From [Enterobacter] lignolyticus SCF1 (lineage in GTDB: Bacteria; Pseudomonadota; Gammaproteobacteria; Enterobacterales; Enterobacteriaceae), in assembly GCF_000164865.1 (NCBI RefSeq), contig NC_014618.1, positions 1,116,001 to 1,180,000 of the forward strand: a stretch of 64,000 bases of DNA, in the 5' to 3' direction. Shown here in pieces: positions 52,696 through 61,568 of this stretch (position 1 is the first letter of the stretch; every line of letters starts with the position of its first letter). The position numbers were made by a program, and so were the translations under genes. The notes beneath the pieces are model-generated. The model had not been told where the DNA came from, did no database searches, and saw nothing but the letters and a program-made list of their open reading frames with translations.

Positions 52696-54330
52696 TTAAT
52701 AGATAAATGCCGAAGGTGACCGATATGTGTGATCATCCAGATAGCCCGCCACTTGCTGACCAATTTGCGCACCCGCGGCCCGATCGCCCTGAACGGTCAC
52801 ATATACATTGCGTGTGCTGTTATCGGTAAAGGTGCGGTTAGCACCGGCGACAACTGGCTGGTAAGCGAACTGGCTCTGTCTCGGAATATCGCCAGTTGCC
52901 GTTAACGTATGGGTCTCTTCCGGAGAGGGCGCTGAGTCGCCAGCGCTGCTGTTGCCCCAGCCCAACTGCTGGCTGACCCAATTAACACTTTGATTTAACC
53001 AGCTAAAGCTGGCGCGTAATTTGTTAAACATATTCAGGGGAAGCATCAGCGCATCCGCCAGCGCCTGGCCGAAAATAGTGCCGGCGTTCCGACAGCTGTC
53101 GAGCGTTTGCTGGCTGGCCTTGATAGGGGTGATTAAATTGTTGAACCACTGCCAGGCCTGCTGCAGTACTTCTCCAAGCCAGTCAAATTCGGGTCTGAGC
53201 GGTTCAAATACCCCAGAAAAGAAAGCGCTAAGCGGCTCCCAGTATTTGCGGATCAGTAGCGCCGCGCCGACGAGCGCGGCAACAACGGCGGCGGCTGGTA
53301 AAGAAAGACCTGCGACGGTAAAAGAAAGCCCCTCAAACAGCGGGCCAAGAAGTTGGGCCGCGGAGATAATCATATTTATTCCAGAAACAACGGGACTGGC
53401 GACATAGCCGATGACGCCCACTACCCCCATGACGCCCGTGGCGACGAGAGCGATAGTGCCTAATGTTTGCACCAGATTGCCGTTTTTTTGCCCCCAGCTA
53501 TCCAGTTTTTGCAGGTATTCCGTTGCCGTTTGCACCAGCTTGCGCAACGACGATTCCTGTTGAACAAACAGATTCGTGCTAAGCGTCTGCCAGGCCGCGT
53601 TGAGCTTATCAATATCGCTTCCCAGACTTCCTGCGCCGGCCGACTGTGCTGCCTGGGGGGGATTGCCTGCGGCGGCGCTCTGTTCTGCGGCCTGATAGCC
53701 GGGTTTTAGTAGCGTCATTGCACCTTTTACCATCGTACTGGCGCCGCGTATTCCGCCCATTCCCACCGCTTTTACATTACCGGCGATGGCCTGGGTGCTG
53801 TGAAAGCGCTGCTTAATCTGCGCTAATTTCTGTTGCCGCGTGTTGGCTTTCTCCTGCGCCTGCTGCTGCGTCAGATGGTGGGTTGTTTGGCGAATATTGC
53901 CCTGCAGCTGTTGTTCATCGCCCGCCAGATTCTGAGTATTAATACCTGCATGTGTCAGCGCCTGGCGATGGTGCTGTAAGGCGAGCCGCAAACGGATTTG
54001 CCGCTCCGTCAGCGCATTAACGCTGCCGCGTGCTGCACTAAAGGCTTGCGCCTGAATGTGCGTCGGCTGCTCGAGTTTTTTAAACGCAATGGCCAGATTC
54101 TGTGTCTCGATTCTGGCGTTAATAAGCTGCTGTCCGGTCAACATCAGCTGTTCCTGGGTTGTACGGAACGCCTCGATCCGCGAGACGCTGCGGTTTAGCG
54201 CCTCCAGCTGACGTTGGGTTGCGGCTATTTCTTCAGACAGTGGGCTTCCGGCAGCCGATAAGGATTTGAACGGCTGTTTAGCTCTGCCAACTGCGCTGAG
54301 TAGCATCTGAATCGGGTTGCTGTTACTCAT
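52696..54330 (-). CDS. P2 gpT-like tail tape-measure protein
   Basis: 544 aa, shorter than P2 gpT (about 815), implying a shorter tail or an internal deletion. N-terminal coiled coil (EEIAATQRQLEALNRSVSRIEAFRTTQEQL), then a hydrophobic central segment (TIALVATGVMGVVGVIGYVASPVVSGINMIISAAQLLGPL) as in tape-measure proteins. Overlaps E' by 8 bp. Confidence 0.88.
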   Translation of the reverse strand: MSNSNPIQMLLSAVGRAKQPFKSLSAAGSPLSEEIAATQRQLEALNRSVSRIEAFRTTQEQLMLTGQQLINARIETQNLAIAFKKLEQPTHIQAQAFSAARGSVNALTERQIRLRLALQHHRQALTHAGINTQNLAGDEQQLQGNIRQTTHHLTQQQAQEKANTRQQKLAQIKQRFHSTQAIAGNVKAVGMGGIRGASTMVKGAMTLLKPGYQAAEQSAAAGNPPQAAQSAGAGSLGSDIDKLNAAWQTLSTNLFVQQESSLRKLVQTATEYLQKLDSWGQKNGNLVQTLGTIALVATGVMGVVGVIGYVASPVVSGINMIISAAQLLGPLFEGLSFTVAGLSLPAAAVVAALVGAALLIRKYWEPLSAFFSGVFEPLRPEFDWLGEVLQQAWQWFNNLITPIKASQQTLDSCRNAGTIFGQALADALMLPLNMFNKLRASFSWLNQSVNWVSQQLGWGNSSAGDSAPSPEETHTLTATGDIPRQSQFAYQPVVAGANRTFTDNSTRNVYVTVQGDRAAGAQIGQQVAGYLDDHTYRSPSAFIY

Positions 54331-54442
54331 TTATATGTCCGCTTCGCTGTAGCGCTTTTTCGCGCCAGATGATGAGTTCGGTCAGACTCATTGGATAGAG
54401 CTCTGATGGCGGCCAGTGAAAAATCGCTGCAATATCCGCCAT
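54323..54442 (-). CDS. P2 gpE'-type small tail protein
   Basis: 39 aa (MADIAAIFHWPPSELYPMSL...WREKALQRSG), the GpE family. Too short for most ORF callers. Its frame is open upstream to the end of E, so it also forms the C-terminal part of the E+E' frameshift product. Confidence 0.88.
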   Translation of the reverse strand: MADIAAIFHWPPSELYPMSLTELIIWREKALQRSGHINE

Positions 54443-54474
54443 CAGGTCATCAACTGATAACTTTTCAGGAAACG

Positions 54475-54756
54475 TTACGACGTCGACATCGGTGACAAAA
54501 AACCAACCACCTTGCCAGCCAGGGCGACCAGATCGGGTAATTCCAGCGCGGCAACCTCCTGCTCAGTCAGCGAAGGGGAGGTCATTCGCGGCAGAACTTT
54601 GATGAGAGCATCGACTTCAGCATTGGCAACCGAGGCAAGACTTACGCCGCGCAGGGTGCCGGCAGTGGGCTTCAGCAGGGTGATAGTCTCAATCTGCTGT
54701 TCGCCGCGTTTCAGGGGTTTATCAAGGGTAACTACGTCATCAGTATAAGTGGTCAT
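54475..54756 (-). CDS. P2 gpE-like tail assembly chaperone
   Basis: 93 aa (VTLDKPLKRGEQQIETITLLKPTAGTLRGVSL...LPDLVALAGKVVGFLS). At its end T-TTT-TTG (54496-54502, minus strand) allows a -1 shift. After it FVTDVDVVTFPEKLSVDDL joins directly to MADIAAI of E', giving the E+E' tail chaperone typical of P2. Confidence 0.9.
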   Translation of the reverse strand: MTTYTDDVVTLDKPLKRGEQQIETITLLKPTAGTLRGVSLASVANAEVDALIKVLPRMTSPSLTEQEVAALELPDLVALAGKVVGFLSPMSTS

Positions 54757-54811
54757 GCTGGAGTTCCTTCAGTACAGGGAGATTCCGGCCAGCGAGGCTG
54801 GCCGGGAGGGG

Positions 54812-55330
54812 TTAAAGGCCGATATTGCGTCGATGCTGCTCAAGGCGATCGACGCCGTTGATTTTTTCGACCATATTGATCGTGTCGATTTCAACCAGCT
54901 CGGCGCCATCGATGGTCAGCTTGAAGTAGGTGCAGACGACAGAGATTTTTGCTTCGGTGTCTTCGCCAGGTTTGTTTTCGCCAGTGTCGATTTCTTTCTG
55001 ACGGCCACGCATCATGACTTCAACAGCGACGGTATCGCCGGTGTCGTCACGCTGATAAGAGCCTGCAAAACGAATAGGTACAGCATCCATCCCGGTTGCG
55101 GAGTACATTTCCCAAATCACCGCATCGGGGAATCCGCCGAGTGACCATTCCATGGCCAGGGCGTCGTCGTCCAGCCCCATATCAATTGGCGCGCTACCGT
55201 TCATCCCCGCGCCACGATAGTTTTCGATCTTGCGGGTCAGCTTTGGCAGGGTGATAGACTTGGCCACTCCCTGGTAGCTGTAACCGTTGAGAAACACGTT
55301 CATTAATTTCAATTTACGCGGCATTGCCAT
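54812..55330 (-). CDS. P2 gpFII-like major tail tube protein
   Basis: 172 aa, the length of P2 FII: MAMPRKLKLMNVFLNGYSYQGVAKSITLPKLTRKIENYRGAGMNG. Forms the inner tube of the contractile tail. First ATG chosen with AGGAA upstream. Confidence 0.95.
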   Translation of the reverse strand: MAMPRKLKLMNVFLNGYSYQGVAKSITLPKLTRKIENYRGAGMNGSAPIDMGLDDDALAMEWSLGGFPDAVIWEMYSATGMDAVPIRFAGSYQRDDTGDTVAVEVMMRGRQKEIDTGENKPGEDTEAKISVVCTYFKLTIDGAELVEIDTINMVEKINGVDRLEQHRRNIGL

Positions 55331-55342
55331 CCGTTGAGTTCC

Positions 55343-56533
55343 TTATTTGCTGTTAACTGAGGAGACCAGATTCGCCAGATATTTGTCGGTAATCCGCTGG
55401 CGTAAGGTCAGGTTTTCCAGCGGCGGAACCGGCGTGTAGTCGTAGTCGATATAGAGTTTTCCGGCCTTCAGCGTTTCTGCATCGTTAGCCTCTTCATCGA
55501 ACCAGCAGGTGGCGTCGACGATATAACCGCTGGTTTTCAGTTCGCGGAATTTGGCATTGATCCCATCAATAATGTCGCGAATCAGGGTTGCCGTAATCGG
55601 CTTATCGATCGCCCACATATGCGCTTCCGCCATGGTATCGGCAATGACCTGCGCGGTACGGGTATAGTTTTCAAACTGGAACAGCGGATCGTCGGCGCAG
55701 GTGCGGTTGCCCCAGAAGCGGAAACCGTCTTTTCGTACCAGGGTGGTGATGCCCGCGTTATTGAGCAAATCAGCATCGGTGCCAGGTTCCTGAAGATCCC
55801 AAAAGACCGAAGCGCTGATGCCGGTAACGCCATTTACGCCAACGTTGGACAGGGTTTTATGCCAGCCGACGCTCTGATCAATAAAGGCGCGCAGGCCAAG
55901 CGCTCGCGCAGTGGCGAAGGCTGTCGCAGTCGTATTGTTGAGCGTATCCCAGGCCAGAAAATCCGGCCAAATGAGCATAAGTTCGCGTTGGCTGAAGTTT
56001 TCACGATAGGTAATTGCCTCGGACAGCGTTTTACACTGCCAGGCGCTGATGTAGCCGAAAGCGCGCAGTTTCTGACAGACAGGCGCCAGAGCGGTTGCCA
56101 CCTGCTGGGTATCCAGACCGGGAACGCCCAGAATCCGTGGCTTCACGCCGGTTACCGCTTCCGCAGTGAGCAGCGCCTTCAGGCCGGTATAGTTTCCGTT
56201 CTCATCGGTGGTGCCGATAATGTTGGAGACGGTCTTGGCAAATGCCGCTTCTTTATCGTCGCCAGTGCTTTCTTCGACGCGTACAACGACGATAACCGGT
56301 TTGGCCTGGTCAGCAATCGCCTGCAGGGACGTTGACAGGGTTCCTTTCGTGCCTGCTTTCGAAATAGCGCTTTGCACGTTTGTGATTAACACAGGCACGT
56401 TCAGCGGGAAGGCTGAAGCGTCTGCGTCGTTGGCGGTACAAACCATACCAATAATCGCGGTTGATACAGTAGAGATGACGCGGGTGCCGTCGTTAATTTC
56501 GACAACCTGAACGCCATGATGGTAGTCACTCAT
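55343..56533 (-). CDS. P2 gpFI-like major tail sheath protein
   Basis: 396 aa from ATG 56533 (MSDYHHGVQVVEINDGTRVISTVSTAIIGMV), equal to P2 FI; an ORF extension to 56683 runs into the invertase gene and is rejected. Contractile sheath subunit; followed 12 bp later by FII. Confidence 0.95.
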   Translation of the reverse strand: MSDYHHGVQVVEINDGTRVISTVSTAIIGMVCTANDADASAFPLNVPVLITNVQSAISKAGTKGTLSTSLQAIADQAKPVIVVVRVEESTGDDKEAAFAKTVSNIIGTTDENGNYTGLKALLTAEAVTGVKPRILGVPGLDTQQVATALAPVCQKLRAFGYISAWQCKTLSEAITYRENFSQRELMLIWPDFLAWDTLNNTTATAFATARALGLRAFIDQSVGWHKTLSNVGVNGVTGISASVFWDLQEPGTDADLLNNAGITTLVRKDGFRFWGNRTCADDPLFQFENYTRTAQVIADTMAEAHMWAIDKPITATLIRDIIDGINAKFRELKTSGYIVDATCWFDEEANDAETLKAGKLYIDYDYTPVPPLENLTLRQRITDKYLANLVSSVNSK

Positions 56534-56591
56534 CCAATTTACTCCGTGGTGTTGGGGTGAGAGTGATTTTCCGGCGAGTTGATATAAAAGA

Positions 56592-57185
56592 CTATTTATC
56601 GGAGTTGGTCGGAGTGTGGCACAACAGCGGGTCGCTATTTGATGCCGGGAATTTTTTGTAGAGCGTCGAGAGCCCGACGTCAAAAATCAGCGCCACGCGC
56701 TGACGGGATTCACCGGCGGCAATCAGTCTTCCGGCCTGCGCCCATTCCTCGGCAGTCAGCTTTGGCCTTCTGCCGCCGATGCGTCCTTGCGAGCGCGCCA
56801 CCTCTAACCCTGCACGCGTTCGCTCAATAATGAGCTCACGCTCCATTTCCGCGAGAGCGCCCATGACGTGAAAGAAGAAGCGACCCATTGGCGTTGAGGT
56901 GTCTATGCTGTCAGTTAAACTGCGAAAATTAACCCCTCGCTGGCGCAATTCTTCCGTCAGGCTGATGAGATGGCGCATGCTGCGTCCAAGCCTGTCTAAT
57001 TTCCAGACGACTAACGTATCGCCATCATTTATTTGCTTAAGCGCTCGTTTTAATCCCGGCCTGTCCGCAGACTTTCCGCTCATTTTATCTTCAAAAATCT
57101 GTTCACAACCTGCGCTCTCAAGAGCATTTCGCTGTAAAGCGGTATTTTGGTCATTTGTTGATACGCGTACGTAGCCAATAAGCAT
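56592..57185 (-). CDS. Serine DNA invertase (Gin/Pin/Hin family)
   Basis: 197 aa. YVRVSTNDQNTALQRNAL (catalytic Ser9/10 region), RPGLKRALKQINDGDTLVVWKLDRLGRS, GRFFFHVMGALAEMERELIIERTRAGLEVAR, C-terminal HTH (ESRQRVALIFDVGLSTLYKKFP). It should flip the adjacent tail-fibre segment by recombining the crossover sites at 57241 and 59088. Lies directly beside one site, as in Mu, P1 and e14. Confidence 0.93.
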   Translation of the reverse strand: MLIGYVRVSTNDQNTALQRNALESAGCEQIFEDKMSGKSADRPGLKRALKQINDGDTLVVWKLDRLGRSMRHLISLTEELRQRGVNFRSLTDSIDTSTPMGRFFFHVMGALAEMERELIIERTRAGLEVARSQGRIGGRRPKLTAEEWAQAGRLIAAGESRQRVALIFDVGLSTLYKKFPASNSDPLLCHTPTNSDK

Positions 57186-57240
57186 TTTTTATCTCTCCTG
57201 AAAAGCCGCGATCATGCCATTTGCGCGCAATAACTGCATT

Positions 57241-57266
57241 TTCTAAAAGGTTGGTTTGGGAGAGGG
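57241..57266 (-). promoter_or_regulatory. Invertase crossover site (left), with one divergent arm
   Basis: On the minus strand it starts CTCTCCCAAACCAA, like the right site, but the other arm reads CCTTTTAGAA where GGTTTTTGAGAA is expected. Codes in frame for KVGLGEG. Confidence 0.65.
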
Positions 57267-57681
57267 TTCCGCTTTGTCGGTTGGCGTACCTGTTCCGTGG
57301 CCGGTAGCAACGGCGCCTGTTGGCTGGCTGAAATGCAACGGAGCTGCCTTTACTGCATCGCAATATCCGAAACTGGCACTGGCCTATCCAGCGCTCAAAT
57401 TACCTGATCTACGTGGTGAGTTTATCCGTGGATGGGATGATGGTCGTGGTGTGGATACCAACAGGGCGATCGGGCAATGGCAGGGAGACGCACTCCAGGA
57501 CCATACGCACCAGTACTATACAATCTACCCAGGTGGCGATAATGACAGGGGATCGCAATCATCAGTATTTTCAATTGATGATGCTACTTGGGGGACTACA
57601 GCAGGGGTTAATGCCGCCCGGGCGTCGTCAGAAACCCGTCCACGTAACATTGCATTTAACTACATCGTGAGGGCTGCATAA
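57256..57681 (+). CDS. Silent alternative tail-fibre C-terminus
   Basis: About 141 codons with no proper start (TTG inside the crossover site). GVPVPWPVATAPVGWLKCNGAAFTASQYPKLALAYPALKLPDLRGEFIRGWDDGRG...ETRPRNIAFNYIVRAA is a phage tail-collar/fibre tip domain. Inversion between the two sites would fuse it in frame after KNLGLGE of the tail-fibre gene, giving a fibre of about 345 aa with another receptor specificity. Coupled (TAATG) to its own assembly gene. Confidence 0.85.
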   Translation: MGEGSALSVGVPVPWPVATAPVGWLKCNGAAFTASQYPKLALAYPALKLPDLRGEFIRGWDDGRGVDTNRAIGQWQGDALQDHTHQYYTIYPGGDNDRGSQSSVFSIDDATWGTTAGVNAARASSETRPRNIAFNYIVRAA

Positions 57682-58283
57682 TGGAGAAGGCAACGCTGGA
57701 TAAAAGTGGAATTGCCGCAAAAGCCGGTAATATAACAGTCTATAACTACGACCGTGAAACACGTGAGTATCTGTCGTCGACAGTGGAGTTTCTTGCGGTA
57801 GGCGTTGGTATTCCCGCTAACTCCTGCACCGAAACACCAGTAGATGCTAAAAGCGGTTTCGCCGTGTGCAGGAGTCCTGAAGGGTGGGAATATGTTGCAG
57901 ACCATCGGGGCGAAACCGTCTGGTCAACGGCTGATGGCAGCGCTTCAATGGTTGGCTACATCGGGGAGATAAAAGAGGGATTCACAGGGGGAGCACCGTC
58001 GACACCGTATGATGTGTGGGATGGTAACTCGTGGGTGACGGATACAGCCGCGCAATATGCTGCAGACATGGCAGCAGCAGAGCAGCAGAAAACAGCGCTG
58101 CGCACGAATGCCGATAACGCGATAGCCTGGCGTCAAGACGCGGTTGATACGAGGATAGCAACGGCGGAGGAAACCGCCGCGCTGGCAGAATGGAAAAAAT
58201 ATCGGGTACTGTTGATGCGTATCGATACCTCAAAAGCTCCCGCTATTGAATGGCCTACACCGCCGGGCGCTCAGGCCAGTTAA
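57681..58283 (+). CDS. Tail fibre assembly protein (silent orientation)
   Basis: 200 aa Tfa family: TVYNYDRETREYLSSTVEFLAVGVGIPANSC..TPV, GFAVCR..EGWEYVADHRGETVWST, C-terminal helices with KKYRVLLMRIDTSKAPAIEWPTPP. Chaperone for the alternative fibre tip just upstream. Its 3' end overlaps the convergent active tfa gene by 29 bp. Confidence 0.9.
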   Translation: MEKATLDKSGIAAKAGNITVYNYDRETREYLSSTVEFLAVGVGIPANSCTETPVDAKSGFAVCRSPEGWEYVADHRGETVWSTADGSASMVGYIGEIKEGFTGGAPSTPYDVWDGNSWVTDTAAQYAADMAAAEQQKTALRTNADNAIAWRQDAVDTRIATAEETAALAEWKKYRVLLMRIDTSKAPAIEWPTPPGAQAS

Positions 58284-58689
58284 TGTCCGGCGCGATGCTG
58301 GTATCTGTCGCCGTCACCACATCGATATAGTCCAGCGTAGCATTCAGCTTTATCGTTTCGGCCGGAGTGAGTTTTCGCCCGGCCTGCAACTTCAACTGGA
58401 TGACGCCGATTGACTGCATAGCTTTATCTATCAGTACCTGCCGTTGCCGCTCCGCTGCGGCAACCATTTCATCATACGTTGGTGCAGGCAAATCAACCCA
58501 CGTGGGGCGACCTGCGACTCTCCCCAGCATTTGCCTAGATGGTGGCGTTTTCTTCCAGTACGTAGCAACCTCCTCGTCAGTCGCCAGCACGGCATCATCA
58601 GGCCAGGTATCTTCGCTATAGGTGCCATCAGATTTCCATTCCACAGGAATGAAGGACAGTATGGAAGGACAGAAATATGCAGTTGTCAT
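58255..58689 (-). CDS. Tail fibre assembly protein (active orientation)
   Basis: 144 aa, different from the 200-aa Tfa but ending the same way (LDYIDVVTATDTSIAPDINWPERP). P2 gpG-like role: folding of the expressed fibre tip. Follows the fibre gene by 2 bp. Confidence 0.82.
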   Translation of the reverse strand: MTTAYFCPSILSFIPVEWKSDGTYSEDTWPDDAVLATDEEVATYWKKTPPSRQMLGRVAGRPTWVDLPAPTYDEMVAAAERQRQVLIDKAMQSIGVIQLKLQAGRKLTPAETIKLNATLDYIDVVTATDTSIAPDINWPERPAV

Positions 58690-58691
58690 CG

Positions 58692-59708
58692 TTAATAACC
58701 CATAACAAAAATGTCGGCGGTATAATTCGCGGCGGAATCAGTAGAACCCAGTGTCATTAAAAAGCAGCCCGTCGTGGAGCGAGATTTCACTTTCCATTGA
58801 GTAATTGCTGAAGCCGATGTACCCGTGTCCTGCACGAGGATGCAGCGACAAGCCTGGGTGAACGGAACGGGCCATGTGACGGGGACGTTATCTGAGTTAC
58901 CAGCAGTATTCCCCAGCGATAAATACTGGATAATCAGCCCACCCGGTACATCCGGTATGCGAACAAAATCATTTGTAGAAAATACGCGTTTGCTGAATAG
59001 GCTCATCACTGCCGCCACCGATGGCAGCAGGTTAGTTGCAGTCCCGGACTGCATCTGCGCCGCCGTCGCAACGCCCTGTTTTGCCGCCTCTCCCAAACCA
59101 AGGTTTTTGAGAACCTCGTTAACCAATCCCGCATCAACCATTTCCTTCAGAGCATTTGCTATGAGTGGATATTGTGGGTGTGGATTGATTGCATCGACGT
59201 GTTTTTTCATGACGCTGTCGGTGTACTGCTTGACTTCAATGACGCGATCGTCAACGTACTGCCGCGTTGCTAAAACAACTGACGGATCTACTTTTAACGT
59301 TATGGTTGCGGTGTTAGATACCACGAGAATCATGCGGAGAGTTTGCGTACGACCGCTTCCTTCCTGCAGCTGAGGTTTATACGTTTCTGGGCTATTTGCG
59401 ACAGCAATTAACACCCCTTCATCGTCATAGAGACCAATTTCTCGGATCCAGAAACCACCTTCATTTTCGGGGATAACCTGCTCGGCAATAATCTGATCTG
59501 GATTATTAGGGTCAATGGAAAGCATATTCAGTGGCGCAATACGCTTCTGATTGATCAGTTTAGTTTGTGCTGGGTCGGGAGTCGGGAATATGCCGTTTGC
59601 GTCACCCACGGCCATTTGCGTTAAATTTAGTTTAGTTCCCAATGCGGCCGCGTTAGCTAACCTCGCCGCCCCCTGGTTGGTCAGAATTGCATAGTACTTT
59701 GTCGTCAT
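58692..59708 (-). CDS. P2 gpH-like tail fibre protein (active version)
   Basis: 338 aa, much shorter than P2 gpH. The N-terminal ~160 residues attach to the baseplate (YYAILTNQGAARLANAAALGTKLNLTQMAVGDANG...ENEGGFWIREIGLYDDEGVLIAVAN, DUF3751 type). NPHPQYPL leads to the crossover site at residues ~199-207 (KNLGLGE). The C-terminal part is the exchangeable receptor-binding tip. The constant part lies outside the invertible segment and the tip inside it. Confidence 0.92.
   Translation of the reverse strand: MTTKYYAILTNQGAARLANAAALGTKLNLTQMAVGDANGIFPTPDPAQTKLINQKRIAPLNMLSIDPNNPDQIIAEQVIPENEGGFWIREIGLYDDEGVLIAVANSPETYKPQLQEGSGRTQTLRMILVVSNTATITLKVDPSVVLATRQYVDDRVIEVKQYTDSVMKKHVDAINPHPQYPLIANALKEMVDAGLVNEVLKNLGLGEAAKQGVATAAQMQSGTATNLLPSVAAVMSLFSKRVFSTNDFVRIPDVPGGLIIQYLSLGNTAGNSDNVPVTWPVPFTQACRCILVQDTGTSASAITQWKVKSRSTTGCFLMTLGSTDSAANYTADIFVMGY
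59088..59113 (-). promoter_or_regulatory. Invertase crossover site (right), inside the fibre gene
   Basis: CTCTCCCAAACCAAGG followed by TTTTTGAGAA: two half-sites around an AA centre (CAAACC-AA-GGTTTT), the hix/gix-type pattern, inverted relative to the site at 57241. Confidence 0.8.
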
Positions 59709-60316
59709 GCGCTCACTCTCAGATTGTCGATGACATGAACGGCCGAAGCCGTAAAAAATGATCCATTAGTGACAACCACCTCGGGGAAATAGGGGAAAAT
59801 TGTCAATGAATCACCCAGATAGCAGCCTGAGCCAGCAAAAAAAGAACCGACTGTGCTCAGGTTTAGTGCAAGACCGGTAAGATGGCGGCTGGCAGGTTTT
59901 GCATCATCAATCAGGCGCTCGAGCTCTTGATACATCTCGTCGGTGATGCCGTTTTCTCTGACATCGACAATCAGACGGAACGTACCTGGAGCCTCATCGA
60001 GTTGCCACCATTCCTTAATATCGATGAGGAAGCCGAGCGGCTCTACCGCACGGCGGAGGGCGCTGATAGTGCCTTTGTGCTGGTGAACGAAAAATGCGCT
60101 GGCAATGACATTGCGCTTAGTAAACTCTGACCAGCGTTCATCCCAGCGATCGACGGACATTGTCCAGGCCAGATACGGCAGCAGGTTCACCGGGCAGGAC
60201 TGTGCGTCCCAAAGCTGGCGCACGGGAACAGGAAGGTCGGTTATTTCAGCCGTAGCGCTTGCGCAAGCAACTTCCAGTACCGATGAACCCACGGGCAACA
60301 GGCGGTCATTACTCAT
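59705..60316 (-). CDS. P2 gpI-like baseplate protein
   Basis: 203 aa: LLPVGSSVLEVACASATAEITDLPVPVRQLWDAQSCPVNLLPYLAWTMSVDRWDERW...RRAVEPLGFLIDIKEWW, tail protein I family. Overlaps J by 8 bp and the fibre gene by 4 bp. Confidence 0.94.
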   Translation of the reverse strand: MSNDRLLPVGSSVLEVACASATAEITDLPVPVRQLWDAQSCPVNLLPYLAWTMSVDRWDERWSEFTKRNVIASAFFVHQHKGTISALRRAVEPLGFLIDIKEWWQLDEAPGTFRLIVDVRENGITDEMYQELERLIDDAKPASRHLTGLALNLSTVGSFFAGSGCYLGDSLTIFPYFPEVVVTNGSFFTASAVHVIDNLRVSA

Positions 60317-61217
60317 CCGTCCCTCCTGATGCGATGGTATATTGTGTGCAATAAGAGGCTTGATGCTTGTCCAGGATAATGTCGGAGGCAGGGGCCGTCA
60401 GTTCTACACGCTGCACACCTTCGACATGCAGAGCTGCATAAATCGCGGACTGGCGAATATCTCTGCCGAGCCTGTGCTGGGCGTTGACGTAGGACGCAAG
60501 TTGCGTTTGCGCGGCTTGTCGAATCGGCTCAGCTTCAGGGCCTGGATAAAAGTAGATAGTTGCGTCAATCGAATAGGGCACGATTTCCGCGCTTTGAACG
60601 GTCACCCGGTCGCCGACGGGTCTTACGTTTTCCGCACTGAGTTTGTCCTCAACCTTACTCAACAATTCAGCGCTGGCGGTACCATCGCCTTCTCTGGACA
60701 ACACATTGACAGTCACGGCTGCTGGGCTGGGGCTAATGACCGAAATATCAGCCACACGCCCGTCAGCGCTGCGGCCGTGATATTCATAAGCTGCGACTGG
60801 CCCTGCAACGCTTAGCCCTTCAAATGCCTGCTGAGTACGTAATCTCAGGTCGCTATCCGACTCCATTACCGCAGGTAATGGCGGGAAAATGGTATTGTCT
60901 GCAGGCGTAATAACCAGTCGTTGCGTATTGTTGTTGGCTGCAATGACGTCGAGATCCTGCTGTGTCGCATATGCCAGCATGACCGCCCGGGCGGCTTCGT
61001 TGACTCGCTGGCGCAGCAGGAGTTCGCGATATGCATTTTCCTCAAGCAGTTTTACGAGCGGTTCTGACTCTAAGGTCAGCGTTCGGGCAATAGCCTCCTG
61101 CTGATCTTCCGGATACAGCGAAACCAGCGTCGCCTTGCGTTCAGCAAGAATGTTTTCAAAATTAAGCTCTTCCACCACATTTGGGGCAGGTAGCTGGCTC
61201 AGGTCAATAATCGGCAT
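60309..61217 (-). CDS. P2 gpJ-like baseplate wedge protein
   Basis: 302 aa, baseplate J family: PIIDLSQLPAPNVVEELNFENILAERKATLVSLYPEDQ...VNEAARAVMLAYATQQDLDVIAA, EYHGRSADGRVADISVISPSPAAVTVNVLSREG, PVGDRVTV. Edge of the baseplate. Confidence 0.95.
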   Translation of the reverse strand: MPIIDLSQLPAPNVVEELNFENILAERKATLVSLYPEDQQEAIARTLTLESEPLVKLLEENAYRELLLRQRVNEAARAVMLAYATQQDLDVIAANNNTQRLVITPADNTIFPPLPAVMESDSDLRLRTQQAFEGLSVAGPVAAYEYHGRSADGRVADISVISPSPAAVTVNVLSREGDGTASAELLSKVEDKLSAENVRPVGDRVTVQSAEIVPYSIDATIYFYPGPEAEPIRQAAQTQLASYVNAQHRLGRDIRQSAIYAALHVEGVQRVELTAPASDIILDKHQASYCTQYTIASGGTDE

Positions 61218-61220
61218 GGT

Positions 61221-61568
61221 TTATCTCACTGGTAGGGTTAACGAAAGCGATTCGCCGGTGTCACGGAACTGTCCTTCGAGATTGACGACCATGCGCCCAT
61301 CGAAGTGGCGCTCTGTCGTCACAGTGTTCAGGGTGACGCGGGGTTCCCACTGTAGGACCGCCATATAGCAGGCCACCATAATTTGCAGTTCTAACGCCGG
61401 CGTTTGCGGCTGGTCTATCAGCTCAGACAGCAGCGAGCCGTAATTCCGCCGCATCACCCGGGAACCGATGGGGGTACGCAGAATGTCGCTTACGCTCTGG
61501 CTGATATGTCTGGTATCGCCGATCGTCAATCCATTGCCACGATCCATCCCGATGTAACGTAGTGTCAT
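61221..61568 (-). CDS. P2 gpW-like baseplate protein
   Basis: 115 aa, T4 gp25-like fold: MTLRYIGMDRGNGLTIGDTRHISQSVSDILRTPIGSRVMRRNYGSLLSELIDQPQTPAL. Overlaps V by 4 bp. Confidence 0.95.
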   Translation of the reverse strand: MTLRYIGMDRGNGLTIGDTRHISQSVSDILRTPIGSRVMRRNYGSLLSELIDQPQTPALELQIMVACYMAVLQWEPRVTLNTVTTERHFDGRMVVNLEGQFRDTGESLSLTLPVR

